Part shown: piece after piece, positions 25,762 to 37,609 of the stretch
Numbering within the stretch: the stretch's first letter is position 1
Layout of the letters: every line of letters begins with the position of its first letter
Source: Knoxdaviesia capensis
Lineage: Eukaryota > Ascomycota > Sordariomycetes > Microascales > Gondwanamycetaceae
Length of the DNA: 64,000 bases
NCBI GenBank assembly: GCA_001510575.1
Contig: LNGK01000011.1
Coordinates: forward strand, 496,001-560,000
Direction of reading: 5' to 3'
Program-made: the position numbers and the translations under genes
Notes under the pieces: generated by a model
What the model was told of the DNA's origin: nothing
Database searches by the model: none
Seen by the model: only the letters and a program-made list of their open reading frames with translations

Positions 25762-26497
25762 ACAGCGGCCGGCACCTTGCGGGTTGTCGCGGACATAGGG
25801 CGCAAGTACTCTTACAAGCATATCAAGCAGTGTCGAAGAAAACAAAAAAACACACACTGGAAGTGACTTCTGCAGCCGGGCCTTTGTGTTGCTCTCCGTG
25901 CCTAGCCGGACACGACATGGGGGGCTTTCTTGAGTGTTCTGTCTGCTCGTTCTTTACTGGGGTTCCTGTTCGGGGAGGTTGAGAGTGAGGGCACTAAGGG
26001 TGGCAGGCTGTCGACGCCGTCGTGTCGCGGGGCGGCGCGGGTTGGTTCAAAGGGCCGGGCAGATTGAATCACACACACTCACACTCACGCACAACTTCCA
26101 AGCCAAGCCACACACACCTTTCTCGGTTGACTCATTTCCTCAGCATTTCAAACCCGCGAACATACACACACACAAAAGCCTGAAAAGTATTATCCCGTCG
26201 GAGGGCGTTTTTTTGCGCCTGTCCTTATTCAAGCATTTGGTCAACCCCTCTGGCTTACAGTTGCGCAAACCCCGTACGTGCTGATGGCCGAAGACGTGGG
26301 CGGCACACATAGACGTTAAAAGAGTTCGCATCCTGGGGCAGTAAATCCCTCGACACACCACCCTCACCACAAGAAGCATGGGGTGAATGAGGATCGAGGG
26401 GACACCGGCCGACAGAGAGGCAAGAAGAGTCAGAGGTCAGAGACCACGCGGAACCCGCACGCGCTGCTGGCACAAGAAACTCACCCACCCACCCATC

Positions 26498-26531
<34 letters not shown>

Positions 26532-26664
26532 GGCCCAAAGCGGGTAGGATAACCTGGGGCCTTCCTTGTTCTTCCGGACGTCAAAAGGCCAAGTCCAGTA
26601 TGTCGACCAAACCAAAAAAACAAACCAAAAAATAGCACACGCCCCCTCCATCTCGCTGGTGAAA

Positions 26665-26679
26665 TACTGTAGTACAGTA
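26665..26679. repeat. TACTGTA-G-TACAGTA inverted repeat
   Basis: Perfect 7-bp arms with a 1-nt spacer, 16 bp from a minus-strand G-rich box. Confidence 0.75.
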
Positions 26680-27317
26680 CAAACCTGCGGCGGGTCAGGA
26701 AATGGGCGGCGGTCGGGTAATACAACCTCGCCCAAAGACCTCAGAGACCACCCGCGGTCTGTAGACAAACAGAGGGCGAACGGGGTTCTTCTCTCGCAGT
26801 GGATGGTTGTGTGTGTGTGTGTGTGTGCCGTGTATGTGACGGCGGGGTTTGCCAGGCCTGCGCCGGAATAAGCATGTGTTTGCGCGCGGATTGCACTACA
26901 GTACACTCGACTGGTCGCTATTGTACGACCAACAATGGTGCTTCGGGAGTCGGACTGACTCCTGTGACTCACTCACTCTTGCTTTCTGCCCCGGCGAAGC
27001 TTGTGGGCGTACACTCTCTGCTCTGCGTTTGCTTTTTCTTCGTTAGTCGACAGTCTTTATCCAGGCTCCTCTCCTCTCCCCCCACCCGCTATCGATAGGC
27101 AGGGGAAAATCCCAGCGCAAACACAAAATAAAAGAAACGCCGGCTCCGCACTGCGTGTCGTCGTCCCGCTGACCCTTTTCGCACTCACTGCCCTGTGAAT
27201 CGCATTATCCTCCGGGTTTTTCTTTCTTTTCGTTTCTTTTTCGCTCGCTTTTTCAGCTTCAGCGCGACCGCTGTCTCTTTTTTCCTTCTTCCTGTGCTGA
27301 TCCCCTCAGCCCTCCCC

Positions 27318-27318
<1 letters not shown>

Positions 27319-27349
<31 letters not shown>
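27319..27349 (+). repeat. Run of 31 C
   Basis: Uninterrupted cytosine homopolymer following a C/T-rich block. Confidence 0.85.
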
Positions 27350-30300
27350 AGCTTGGATTGCCCGGCCCGAGGTCAGCCAGGAGCCAGAGATAACAGGAAG
27401 AAGGAAGCATAGAGAGGGAGGGGCAGAAAAAAAGGAAGTTAGGGTGGCACACGCGGGTCTGGATTCACCTCTGATTTCCTGTTTCTGTCGTGTTTTCACA
27501 TGGAAAAAGGACGCCCGGACCGTAGAACAAGGTGCGGTTGGGCACCTAATACTAGCCAAAATAAGGAAATAATAATGATACTGGCCGAAGTGAGGGGGTG
27601 TTTGTGGTCCCTCCCCTCGCATTAGAGTGGCGAAAAACACAGGCTTCGTTTGTGTTTGCTTTTTGCCGGCCCGGAATGAGTAGCGCCTCGGTATTTCATG
27701 GTCCCCCCTTCTGAAAGAGCATTTCTTCCTCTACAAGGAATAAGAAAAACCCCCGCTGAAAAACAACGAGAAAGCAAACCTAAAAAGAGACCGGGTGAAC
27801 CGGTTGTGGAGGAAGCATACGGGATACACACACGCCCCCCTCCTCACACAATAGCGGTGAATGGGACAAACAACAGCCACGCACGCGGTTCGTTCGCCTG
27901 CGTACAGCACAACACAACTGTCGCAACACAACTGTCGCTGGTGCGGGTATTGGCGACGAATAAAGGGGAAACGAGCGTCTTTCGGCCCCGATATGTGTGT
28001 GAGTGTGTGTGAGTGTCCAGAGTTGTTTGTGCTGGTTATGTCCGGGCTGAACAACCCGACTCCTAAGCTGATGGAAAAAAAGAAAAGGAAACCTTGGGGG
28101 GAACCCACACTTACCTGGATAACCCTACGCCTAAACCCCACCCCGCGCCCTAACTCCCTGGATACGAACTGGCGTTGGTCGAATAAGTGGCCAATCACAG
28201 CACGGGCTTTAAGCGGCGCACTCCAGTTTCCACCAATCAGCTTCTGCGGACCTTCCACCCAATCTGGGCCTTTTGGGATCCAGACCAACGAAAAGGAAAA
28301 GAAAGAGAGGATTTTTCTGGTGGGCAGTCCATTTATTTTTCCCTATTCTTTCCTTCCTTTTTGACAGGCCCGATAGACCACCACACCAGGAACTGCGCCT
28401 CGTCTGGGCCCCGCATTTTCACCTCACAAAAGCAGAGGCGGACCACACACGCCCCAGCACCACCCACCGATGGAATCCGCGAATGTACTTTTGACAGGCA
28501 GCACGCAGGCGAAGGAACAGAGATTTCCGCCTCCCTATCCAGGAAGGATCATACGGGAGATATAAAAAGACGAAGGGGCTAGACGCGTAAACTGGATCCC
28601 GCAGATCTGGGCCAGGCTGTGTGTGCTCTTTTTACGGAGGCCGTGACATTTCTTAAACCGCATCTAGACACGCCGATTGCATGGGCAGAGGATCGGGAGT
28701 ATCGAGGATACGAGGAATGGTGTGCTTGGTGACAGTGAAGAAAGAGAGATTCTGTAAGCGTGAGGGGCAGATGATCGCGCGAGAGAGCGCGTTGGACGGT
28801 CTGGGCTCGGCACCCTGCGAAGTGACATGCGACTGCACGCAGCCTGGAAGCCCCGTGGCCCCGCCGGGCGGCCGGGATGTGCAATGAGGAGGGCCTGGAT
28901 CCAGTCATGCCAGGTCGGCGGCCAGCGGAATGAGGACACCAGGGAGTCAGGAAGCAAGGAAGCACGACGGAGAAGTCGATAGACGGCACACGGCACACAC
29001 AGGCACACTCCACCATGCAAGCCAGTGCTCAGGAGACCAGCCAGCCGATCACCCACTTCCTGAAAGGAAAAGAAATACCCAAAGAAACGAACAGATACGA
29101 GCCCGCGACCGCTAGCAAGCAACCGGGTGTGCCGTGTATACCATCGCAAGGGCGACCACGGGCCGAGAACTACTCCCAGCCAGGCCGTTGCGGGTTCTTC
29201 TGATTTTGCTTCTTTTTCTGTCGCCCTGTGCCCGCATTACACTCGCAGTGAGTGGTAAGTAACGGAAGCACACAGTACGACCTGCTCGCCTGTGGACGGG
29301 TGTCCCGCGCGCGCGCGCCCAGCCCCCCCACCGCTTCCCCCTTCCCTAGCCCGGCCCGGAATGCAGTGTCTCGCGTCCCCGGCCGAGCGGGCGAAACACA
29401 GCGGACACACACATTCACAGAGCTGGTATACAAAAAAAAAAAGGCAGAACAGAAGGAAGTGCCCGGGGGAGCGGTGCATCCACGGCACGCAACGTTCCTG
29501 GTTGGTCTCCGGGGCCGACGATGGGGGCCCACGACTGCAAAAAAAGAAAGCATCAAGAAAAAGAACAACAGTACACAAAAGAAAAAAAAAAGTGTTGTGC
29601 GCGGGCCAAGGGTGGTCTCGTCTCTGGTTCTTTGTCTTCCCTTGTGGGACAAGCGTCTCTTGCGACGAGAGATCGACGATGGCAGGGAGAGTTCTTCGAC
29701 CTCCCAGGGAGGAGATGGTTTCGCCCCCGTCGCTCGATATAGCCTTTTTTGCTTCTTTTTCTTTTGTTCCCTCCCTTGCTCAGCTCACGGGCCGTAGTGG
29801 AAAGCTATCGACAAGATGCCGTCCCTAGGCAGGCCACGCATCAGCAGACCCGGCCCCGTAGAGACTTGCGCTGCACTACGAGCTTACCCAAAAAAAAGGG
29901 AAAAAATAGCGAATAACGGCTCGGCTGAGAAAAACAAAACCCCCCAACAGTGTGAGGGTTTGTTTGGGGAGGGGGCTGCTTGTCGAGCGGAGCGATAAGA
30001 CTAAACAAGCAAGCAAAAGGAAAAAAAAAGAGGTCATGGGAAATGGGACACGGCCGCCACATTTTCCTGTTTTGGTTATGTGATAGAGGAAGAGAGTCGT
30101 GGGTGCGAAGGTCAAACTGTACGACGGGGGGACGGACGGATAAAGATTACGGCGCGGGAAGGGAGAAGAAAGAAAGCACACACACAAACACACACAAACA
30201 CACTCAGACACGCACACACAAACACGATAACATGTGCGGCTACACGCAGCGAGATAGGCTTGCTGCGTCGTCGTCGCGAACGGAAGAAAGAGAGACAAAC

Positions 30301-30734
30301 ACCTAGGGAAAGAGAGAGAGTGTGTGCGCGTGTGTGTGTGTGGCGGGAATACGATAACGCCCAGGAGCACAAATCCGGAGCCAAACGTCGCTCTCTGCTC
30401 CCAGATGGACATCTCACCGGTCAAGCAGCACAATCATCTGCTCCTGGCCGCCCAGAGTCGGAGTAGCGGTAAAGCATGCCATGTACGCTATCACCCTGCG
30501 TGAATCAACTGGTTTGTGTGTGTGTGTGTGTCTGGACCTCTTCGATGCCAGATATAGATGGAGGGGGGCGTGTGCATGGTGCGGTGCGGCACCACACTCA
30601 CAGAAACCCTAAAATAGCTGCGCGAGAAAGACTGTTTCTGCTGGACAAACACACAAAAAACGGGCTGTGACTATTTCCGGGCTGCTATCGATAGAGCCAG
30701 CGCAGGCCAAGTTCACGGATATGCGGTGTGTACA

Positions 30735-30738
<4 letters not shown>

Positions 30739-30777
<39 letters not shown>
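30739..30777 (+). repeat. (GT)19 microsatellite
   Basis: Directly preceded by GTACAGTAT, a TACAG-family motif. Confidence 0.9.
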
Positions 30778-30779
<2 letters not shown>

Positions 30780-32467
30780 GTGGGCGGGCCTGGAACATGC
30801 GGGCCAATCTGCGGTAGCGAGACGGGCCACACACACACCCTTTCAACTGCTGGCCAGCATGCATTTGTTGAGAGGAGAGAGTGTGCGTTGTTTGGTCGTT
30901 GTCTTCTCTGTGCGACTGTGGCTCACGGGTAGGGGAATTACTTTTAGATGATTGCCTTGCGGAGTGTGACGGACGCATACACACACACTGTCTCGATTGC
31001 GGATAAGGGCAAGGCGAGAGAGAGAACACCGCGATAGAAGGTAGTTCCAGAGATAGATTGTGGGAATCAAGAGGTGATCTGGCAGTTGACTAGTCTTGCT
31101 GCGTGGGAGGTGCGTGGCCGACACATTTTCCCTTTAGTGCTTTGTTTTAGTGACTTAGCACACACACACACAGGTCTCGACGCCTGACCGCTCCACGCAA
31201 CACTCACTATTTCCCACATGGGCTGGGCCGGACCTAGCAGCAAGAGAAAATTGGCTTGGGTGCCGATCAGCGCCGCCCCGGGCTGGACCCTCCTCTGTCA
31301 TTACTTGCGCTCCTGTGGACTGTCACTCGTTTCCCCCCCTCCCCCATCATTCCCACCGGAACAAGAAAGTCCAGTCGGCACATCCGCCGCAGACAGACTT
31401 CCACTAGGAAAAAATCGAAGAAAATGTTGGGTTGGACGAGAGCGAGGGGGCCGGGAACCCGTCGTATGTCAGGGTCACGTCATGGATGGCCCAAAAAGAA
31501 TCACACGGGAAATGTGCTGGGGCGCGGCAGACACGATAGCAAAAGGCCGGCATGAGGGGGAGAGGGGATCTGCTCTGTTTCTGATAAGCTACTGTGGACG
31601 AGATAGTCGGCAGTACCAGTAGTAGCTGGAACGTAGCTGTTGTTTTCCCGTTTCAGCAGTCTCAGCAGCAGCAGCACCACCCCCGAAGGGAGAGAGACCC
31701 GTCCCGGTACTAGACGGAGCGGAGAAGGGCTAGGACCCAAGTGGGCATCGCGATCGTAGGGAGAGATGCGTGTAGGGGAAGGGAGGGTGTCCAACAGGAC
31801 AAAAGAAAGCAAACACGCCATCAAACCACCATGCCAGCCCCCCAAAACAGAAGCCAACAGAAGCAAGCAACGCACACTTACGGGCCGGGGAGAATGAACG
31901 AGACACGGGTTTCCCTGAGCCTGCAAGGGAGACCTGAGAGAGAAAAGCCGGAGTAGGAGAGACAGGACGATCTCACCTCACCTCATATCCTAACGGCCGA
32001 GGGAGAGATAAGAGGCGAAAAAGGAAAAGCCCCCAAAAAACAAAAAGGACAAGAAACATTGTGTCGGGGGTCCAGCTCGCAACGCAACGGCTTTACTGTG
32101 GGCGTTCGGCATGGCCGGTGATTGGCCGGGGCGCCGGAGGGAGAGAAAGAGAGAGAGAGCGAGGTTTCCTTTTGATCATACCTGGCGGCGTGCTTAGTGG
32201 ATCGCCGCCATCAAGGGAGAGAGAGACTTGCGCTCCGACAAATGCAAATACCGGTGTTCAGGGTCTTTGAGGAAGGCCTGACCACGTCTAGACCCAAGTA
32301 GCAGCCCCCGCCAAAAGCAAGTATACGCTGCAGACAGACAGAGAGAGATGGAGGGCAGAGAGAGAGATGGACAAGACCAGCTGAGACACGCCTCGTGCAG
32401 GGAGGTCCGATGGACGCCACAGACAGACCGAGAGACACAGAGAGAGCAGCGAGACAGATCGTGCATA

Positions 32468-32491
32468 CTACAGTACAGTACTGTACAGTAT
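32468..32491. repeat. TACAG-family palindrome
   Basis: Contains the 14-bp perfect palindrome GTACAGTACTGTAC (32473-32486), flanked by further ACAGTA units. Confidence 0.75.
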
Positions 32492-32971
32492 CCATACATG
32501 CAAATCAACCAAGAGGCAGAACCCACGGGGCGGGTTAAGACTTACACGCCCTCCCTCCACAGCCACAGACACAACCGGCAAGGAAAAAGCAAACTTAACA
32601 CGGGTTGGGAAGCCCGGACGGAGGTGCGCTGCGGGGGAAAAACAAAACACAGAAGCTGAGCGGGCGAAGATCAGAGTGAGTGAGTGCCTGTGTGGCTGCA
32701 CTTCCAGCGTCCGGCCCGAGCTCGTTGATTGCTTTTTGTGGGTGGTCGTTGGCGGTCCGGACGGCAGAAGGAAGTCTCCACCAGAAGGCTCGGGGCTGGT
32801 GATAAAGGGGACGACGACCTGGTTTGCTCCGGGTTATACCATACATACAAGCCGGAGACACGCACACACACACACAATGGAAATACCTGCCCGCATCAAG
32901 AAGTTTTACACCGCCCACGCCCCCTCCTCCAAACCGGCTATTTTTATAGCGCTGGCCCCCCCACCCAGATT

Positions 32972-33003
32972 CTACTGTACAGTACAGTACAGTACAGTAC
33001 AGT
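32972..33003. repeat. (TACAG)n array
   Basis: Starts with the palindrome TACTGTACAGTA (32973-32984) and continues as about four TACAG pentanucleotides: the longest TACAG array in the window. Confidence 0.8.
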
Positions 33004-34500
33004 GGAGGGCTATTAATACCCTGGAGTGAGTGGTCTCACCAAATACCACTGCCGGCCACATTCTTCCTGGCGCTGTCGCTCTCGCACACTTTTCTGCGCA
33101 CAATATGGCGCAGCACACTGGAGGTGCAAGTATCTTTCTGCCTTGGCTGGGGCGCGGCGGGTACTTTGACCGCTCCCGTTGCACACACACAGAACGCATC
33201 GTGGCTTCTCTGTTTTACTCCGGCAGAGCAAGATAGCAAGCAGGAGAAGAAGCAGCAGGAAGAGATGCCTCGTCTTCTCTCTCCTGACTTGTCCGGGCGA
33301 CCTGCGCGAAACACCGTAGATAGATAATAGGCCAGCAACAAAAAAAGAAAAAGATAGAAAAAAAGAAAAAAAAGACAAAAAAGAAAAAAAAAAGCAGCGA
33401 AGGAAACCCACCACATGACTGCATCTGCACCGCACTGCGCCTTCCGAAAAAGCCAGACGGATTAGAAAGTGTGCAATCTTGCCCTATCATGAGGAGCAGT
33501 CTCGTCACCGTCTCGCTCCTGCCTCAACAACTCAACACCCTCTCACAGGAGGGAAGGCGCTCTCGAATCAGGGCTTCACGCCGTCTCCTTCCCTCTCTCT
33601 TCTTATCTCTGGCTGTTTCTTTTTTTGTGTGTGTCTTGTACTGTTTCGTCTTCCCCCCTTTCGCCGTCCGCTTTTCTTTTTCTTTCTTCCCTACTCACCA
33701 CCTTTTTTCCCCTCTCTCTGTCTGTCCTGAGGCGTGGAGATGTGTGGCTTCTCCTCAGAACTCAGAACTCAGAAAAAAAGGAAAACCCGCAGCTAAAGTC
33801 TTATCCTGATAATCTGATTGATCTCTTCCTTTTTTTCCACGGTGGCATTTAATCAAACATGCAGGGTGATAAAAAGCAACTGCGTAAATGCGTTTCGCTT
33901 CTTTTCGCGCACATTGGGCGGTGCCGAAATGCCAGATATCACATTTCTGATGCTTCCTTTTGCCCTCGTTATGGCTGATACTATGATATCCTCCAAATGC
34001 TTCTTTTTTTCTCTCGCTCTGGCGACCTGACACACTCTTGGCGCACTCCGGCGGATTTTCCTTTTGCCAGCTGTGGTGGTTGCTTTCTGTGTGTGCGTGG
34101 TAGGACGAACGCACTCTGCCTGGTGCCCGGCTGCTCTGCCTCCGTATCCAATCGCCTTCACGGAAGACACCACCACCCACCCATGACCATCATCCTGTAC
34201 AGTACAATGCTTTCTTCTTCCCCGGCTGCCTGGATGCGGATTCCGTCGGCCAATACGGTGAGCGTCCCCTAAGCGAACACCGTCACTGGGCCTGCACCAC
34301 TCTCGAGTCGCTGTGTCCTCGTAATCCCACAGCCAGATGAATGGCAAGCCACTCACACTGATTCACCACACATCATCCACCCTATCAGATATGCCGTCCG
34401 CCGCTGCTTTTCAGGTGTTTCTGCACCCTCAAGGCCACTGGACTTACGTCGTTCGCTTTGCTTCTCCACGTCTGACTTTGCCACTGCTGCTCCACGATCT

Positions 34501-36114
34501 CGGGCCTATCAATCTCCCTTTTACCGCCTAGGCAAGACACCCAAGACAATGTCCAAATCGCTCCGGCCACCACCCACCCGCCAGCCAGCGATTGCCCCAT
34601 GTCATCAGAGGGAATTTACACCAATTTCTCCAGCGTGTGCCTCATCAGAAAACCGCTGCTCTGGACTCTCTCTCTCTCTCTCTCTCCTGACCGGACGGCC
34701 TCAAAGGCATGGACACGTCCTCCTCCTTCCCCCTCATTCGAGAGATCTGAATTCCTCAACAAGAATCCTTAGTCGAATCATCTTCGACTGCCGCATTACT
34801 GAGTCCGCCCGACCGCTCTTCCTGTTACCGCTTCTCCTCCGCTCGATAATTTTCTTCTTGGAGTTCTTCCTTGCCGGTCCGACGCCCCCGAATTATCACA
34901 GGAATAATACGAAAGAAGAAAAATGTGCTAATGGGCATGCATAAAACCCACTCTGATTCACTTCAGCCCGGCTTGTTCTGGACTCTCTCTCTCGGTCACC
35001 GCCATTATTATTATTTCACAAAATGCTGTGTGTGAATAAGAACGGCGGTGGGTGGCCGGCCCACTCATCCACATCCCAACTTTTCGCACGCTTTTTTTGG
35101 TGCTTTCCTCCCCTTCCCCCATGTCTACTGTAGAATCCTAGTCCACTCACTAACAGGGCCTCTAGACCGCCACCCAAACGGGACGGCCTGGACAAGGCCG
35201 AGAGAGTGGGAGAGGCGTGGATGTTAGGGAGTGGGGGGAGTGTGCGATGGCTTGAGGGAGTGTGGCCCAAAAGGACGACTGGGGGGGGGGAAGAAGATTT
35301 AACTTCCATGTCGGTGGAAGGGGGGGAGTGGTGGACGTTTGTGTCCAGGCCTTTGGGTATAGTGTACGCCCCTCCCACCAAACAAGGATGAGGAGTGCGG
35401 GATGGAAAACAGTCAAAACCGAGAACTGTGAAGAACAAGGAAAAATAAAAGTGAGAGCGAAAGAAAGGGGCGTGGCCATCATTCATCGGGAGTGTGCGCA
35501 ACGCACCCCCCACCCCCCTTCCAACCTAACTTTTTCGCTTCTTTCTCTTCCCTCTCTCTTTCGCTCTCTCCCGCTCTCTCCCTCCGCGTGCGCGCTATAA
35601 TAGGGAAGCCTCCCCCTCCGCGTCTCTTCCCCAGGATAACCCTTCTCTTGATCTCTCTTTTCTTCATCATCAACCATCCAGACCATCTTACTTAGAGTCG
35701 AGAAGTCTTTCTTCCTTGATCCTTCACTCATCCTTTTAACTCTTAGCAGCCTCATATTCAGCAATCAACTTGATCTTCTCTCTTCCACCGAAGCCGCCTT
35801 TCACTCTCGTCTCTTCGGCTCACCCATCGCAACAAACACCGCTCTACAGTCTCAACGCAACAATCATACTACATGCACAGCCAACAGACTCACCCTTCCA
35901 CTCAAACAACTTCACCCGCAGACCATCGCCACCGCCGCGTGCCTTTCGTCTGCCTCAGCAACCACCGCCCTCATCGCCACTCTTCCTCTCCACAGGTCTG
36001 ACCTTTTCCATATAAAAGGCCAACCGCCTTGCTCGCGACCGCTCTGTCGCTGTCATTCCGACTACACACTCCAACCTTCACACCCACTTCCTCACCACCA
36101 CAACCACACTCACA
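34501..36114 (+). other. Upstream region of the orphan Ser/Tyr-rich gene
   Basis: The sequence becomes richer in C/T and CAAC/CACC words from about 35510, with few microsatellites. This is typical of a fungal promoter followed by a pyrimidine/CAAC-rich leader. A (CT)n run sits near 34668-34686. The TATA element at 36011-36017 is annotated separately. Open frames here look like simple translations of the CT-rich DNA. Confidence 0.5.
36011..36017 (+). promoter_or_regulatory. TATA box of the 36115 gene
   Basis: TATAAAA about 100 bp before the ATG at 36115, followed by a CAAC/CACC-rich leader free of upstream ATGs near the start. Spacing fits a TATA box with a leader of roughly 60-80 nt, a layout common in inducible or strongly expressed fungal genes. 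Confidence 0.5.
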
Positions 36115-36561
36115 ATGTACGGCTCTTACGGATCGTACGGATCCTATGGATCCTACAGCTCGATGCCCGCGCCCATGGACATCCCCACCAGCAAGAGCGC
36201 CGACAACAACGTGTGCGCCTTTCCCTCGTGGGACCGCCCCTCATCGCGCCCGTCGTCGTACCTGTCGGACGACGACCTCTTCCTCGACACCTACGAGGAC
36301 GACTCGCGCAGCGACACCAGCTCGTCCAGCACGCTGTGCTCGCCGCTGTCCGAGTCGCCGCGCATGAGCGAGTCGTACATGATCGAGCTCGGCCGCCAGC
36401 GCGCTGCCATGCAGCGCGAGATGGTGCGCCAGGTGATGCTCGAGAAGGAGCGCCGCAAGCAGGCCGCCAAGAAGCAGAAGCGCGCCTCGCCGCCGCCGGC
36501 CACCAAGAAGAGCCCCAAGTCGAAGCTCAGCATGATGACCACCATCAATGAGAGCGAGTAA
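36115..36561 (+). CDS. Small Ser/Tyr-rich, C-terminally basic orphan protein
   Basis: Single exon, 148 aa, ATG in a clean context (CACAATG). The N-terminus is a tandem of GSY tripeptides from a near-perfect 9-bp DNA repeat. Next come NNVCAFPSWDRP, a Ser-rich YLSDDDLFLDTYEDD acidic patch, a Ser/Thr stretch, then a predicted helix (about residues 86-125) rich in Arg/Lys/Gln ending KKQKRA, which could be a nuclear localisation signal. The CAFPSW plus YLSDDDLF layout resembles uncharacterised short proteins I associate with Pezizomycotina; I know no function. Codon use is strongly G/C-ending, like the real genes here and unlike the surrounding DNA. A TATA box lies 100 bp upstream and a probable intron follows the stop codon. 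No enzyme domain or membrane segment is visible. Confidence 0.8.
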   Translation: MYGSYGSYGSYGSYSSMPAPMDIPTSKSADNNVCAFPSWDRPSSRPSSYLSDDDLFLDTYEDDSRSDTSSSSTLCSPLSESPRMSESYMIELGRQRAAMQREMVRQVMLEKERRKQAAKKQKRASPPPATKKSPKSKLSMMTTINESE

Positions 36562-36585
36562 ATGCTTCTTTGAACATCCACCACT

Positions 36586-36649
36586 GTAAGTTCTTACTGT
36601 CTCAAACATTTTCTCACTTGATCGCAGCATACTAACATTGTACTTGCAG
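36586..36649 (+). other. Probable 3' UTR intron
   Basis: Consensus fungal intron after the stop codon at 36559-36561: donor GTAAGT at 36586, branch TACTAAC at 36630-36636, acceptor TTGCAG ending at 36649, total 64 nt. The junction is 24 nt after the stop, inside the distance usually tolerated by nonsense-mediated decay. Splicing is inferred from the motifs alone. Confidence 0.6.
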
Positions 36650-37588
36650 ATATCTCTCTCTCTCTCTTCTACCTTTATGGCTCTCCAGCAGGGTCTGGCA
36701 CTAGCCACCTACGCCTCATCATCTATCTCTTAATACCCTCCTCCACGTCTGGTTACGACTGCATAATCTATTATTCCCCAGCGCAAGCAAGCCTCTTCTT
36801 TTTTTCCGACTACGGTCTCAACTTTATTATTTCCTTTCTCAATCGTCCGTTTTTGCATACCCGTTTTTTGCTCGTTTCTGTTTTCGGGCTCACGCCTCCA
36901 TCATCTTTTCCTCCTTGTTTCCCTATTTTTTAATGATTGAACGTCTCCGGCCTTCCGTGTATCAACATTCATAGCATTGGCGACGAGGGGGAGCATACAA
37001 AGGATATTTTCACCCAGCATCACTGCCCGGCATTCCCTTTTCCCTTTTCCCTTATTACTCTTTTCCTATTTTCTTTTTCAGCGAGCTTTTCTTTTTCTTT
37101 TTTGGGTTTGGGATTTCTTTTTCTCGGGCTCGAGACTCCATGGCACTCAACTGCAAAGAAGTTGCCGGCGTCTCATTTTTTGGGATATTTGTCTGTTTTT
37201 GCATTTTTCAAACTTAGGTAGCTTTTTAGGTAGTTTTTCTTTTTCTTTTTGCGAACCGACCTCCGAGGTCGTGAGATACCCCCCGGTTTTTTATCTTTTG
37301 AATCTACAAACTTTTATATCTCTACAACTCTTATTACTGTGGCTTGTGACTCGTCTCTCGTGAATGCTTCGGTGCCTGTAGTGGTCCGCTCTTACTGGGT
37401 ACCCGGTGGATTTGGGATTTGGGGGGAAAAGTCCGGTGGAGTGCGTGCGTGCGTGTGTTGTGTGTGCGATCGTGGGGTGGAGCCCTCTCGTGTGGATGTT
37501 AGGGCAGGATTGGAGCATGTGCGAGTGTGAGGGTGTTCGGGGAGTGATTTGCCGTGAGGTGCTGGATTTGTGAATCCTTTGCTGTGAG

Positions 37589-37609
37589 TGGGTGGGTGGG
37601 TGGGTGGGT
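37589..37609 (+). repeat. GGGT tandem repeat, G-quadruplex-type
   Basis: Five consecutive GGG tracts separated by single T bases, a canonical single-nucleotide-loop quadruplex pattern on the plus strand. Confidence 0.7.

Larger units (their letters stand above)
25501..27700. other. Gene desert, part 4, with extreme homopolymers
   Basis: No supportable gene. Dominated by a run of 45 C (25545-25589), 31 A (25729-25759) and 31 C (27319-27349). A (CA)n tract lies at about 26499-26529 and a (GT)n tract at 26808-26827. A C/T-rich block at about 27190-27320 precedes the second C run. A minus-strand G-rich box at about 26635-26650 lies next to a TACTGTA/TACAGTA inverted repeat at 26665-26679. Confidence 0.6.
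27701..34500. other. Gene desert, part 5
   Basis: No supportable gene. Holds G-rich boxes at about 27827-27845 (minus), 30560-30579 (plus) and 32915-32930 (minus), a (GT)19 tract at 30739-30777, TACAG-type motifs at 30729, 32468-32491, 32972-33003 and 34195-34207, AAACCCTAA at 30604-30612 and degenerate CCCTA words at 28121-28153. An A-rich stretch at about 33335-33395 has many short A runs. Confidence 0.6.
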
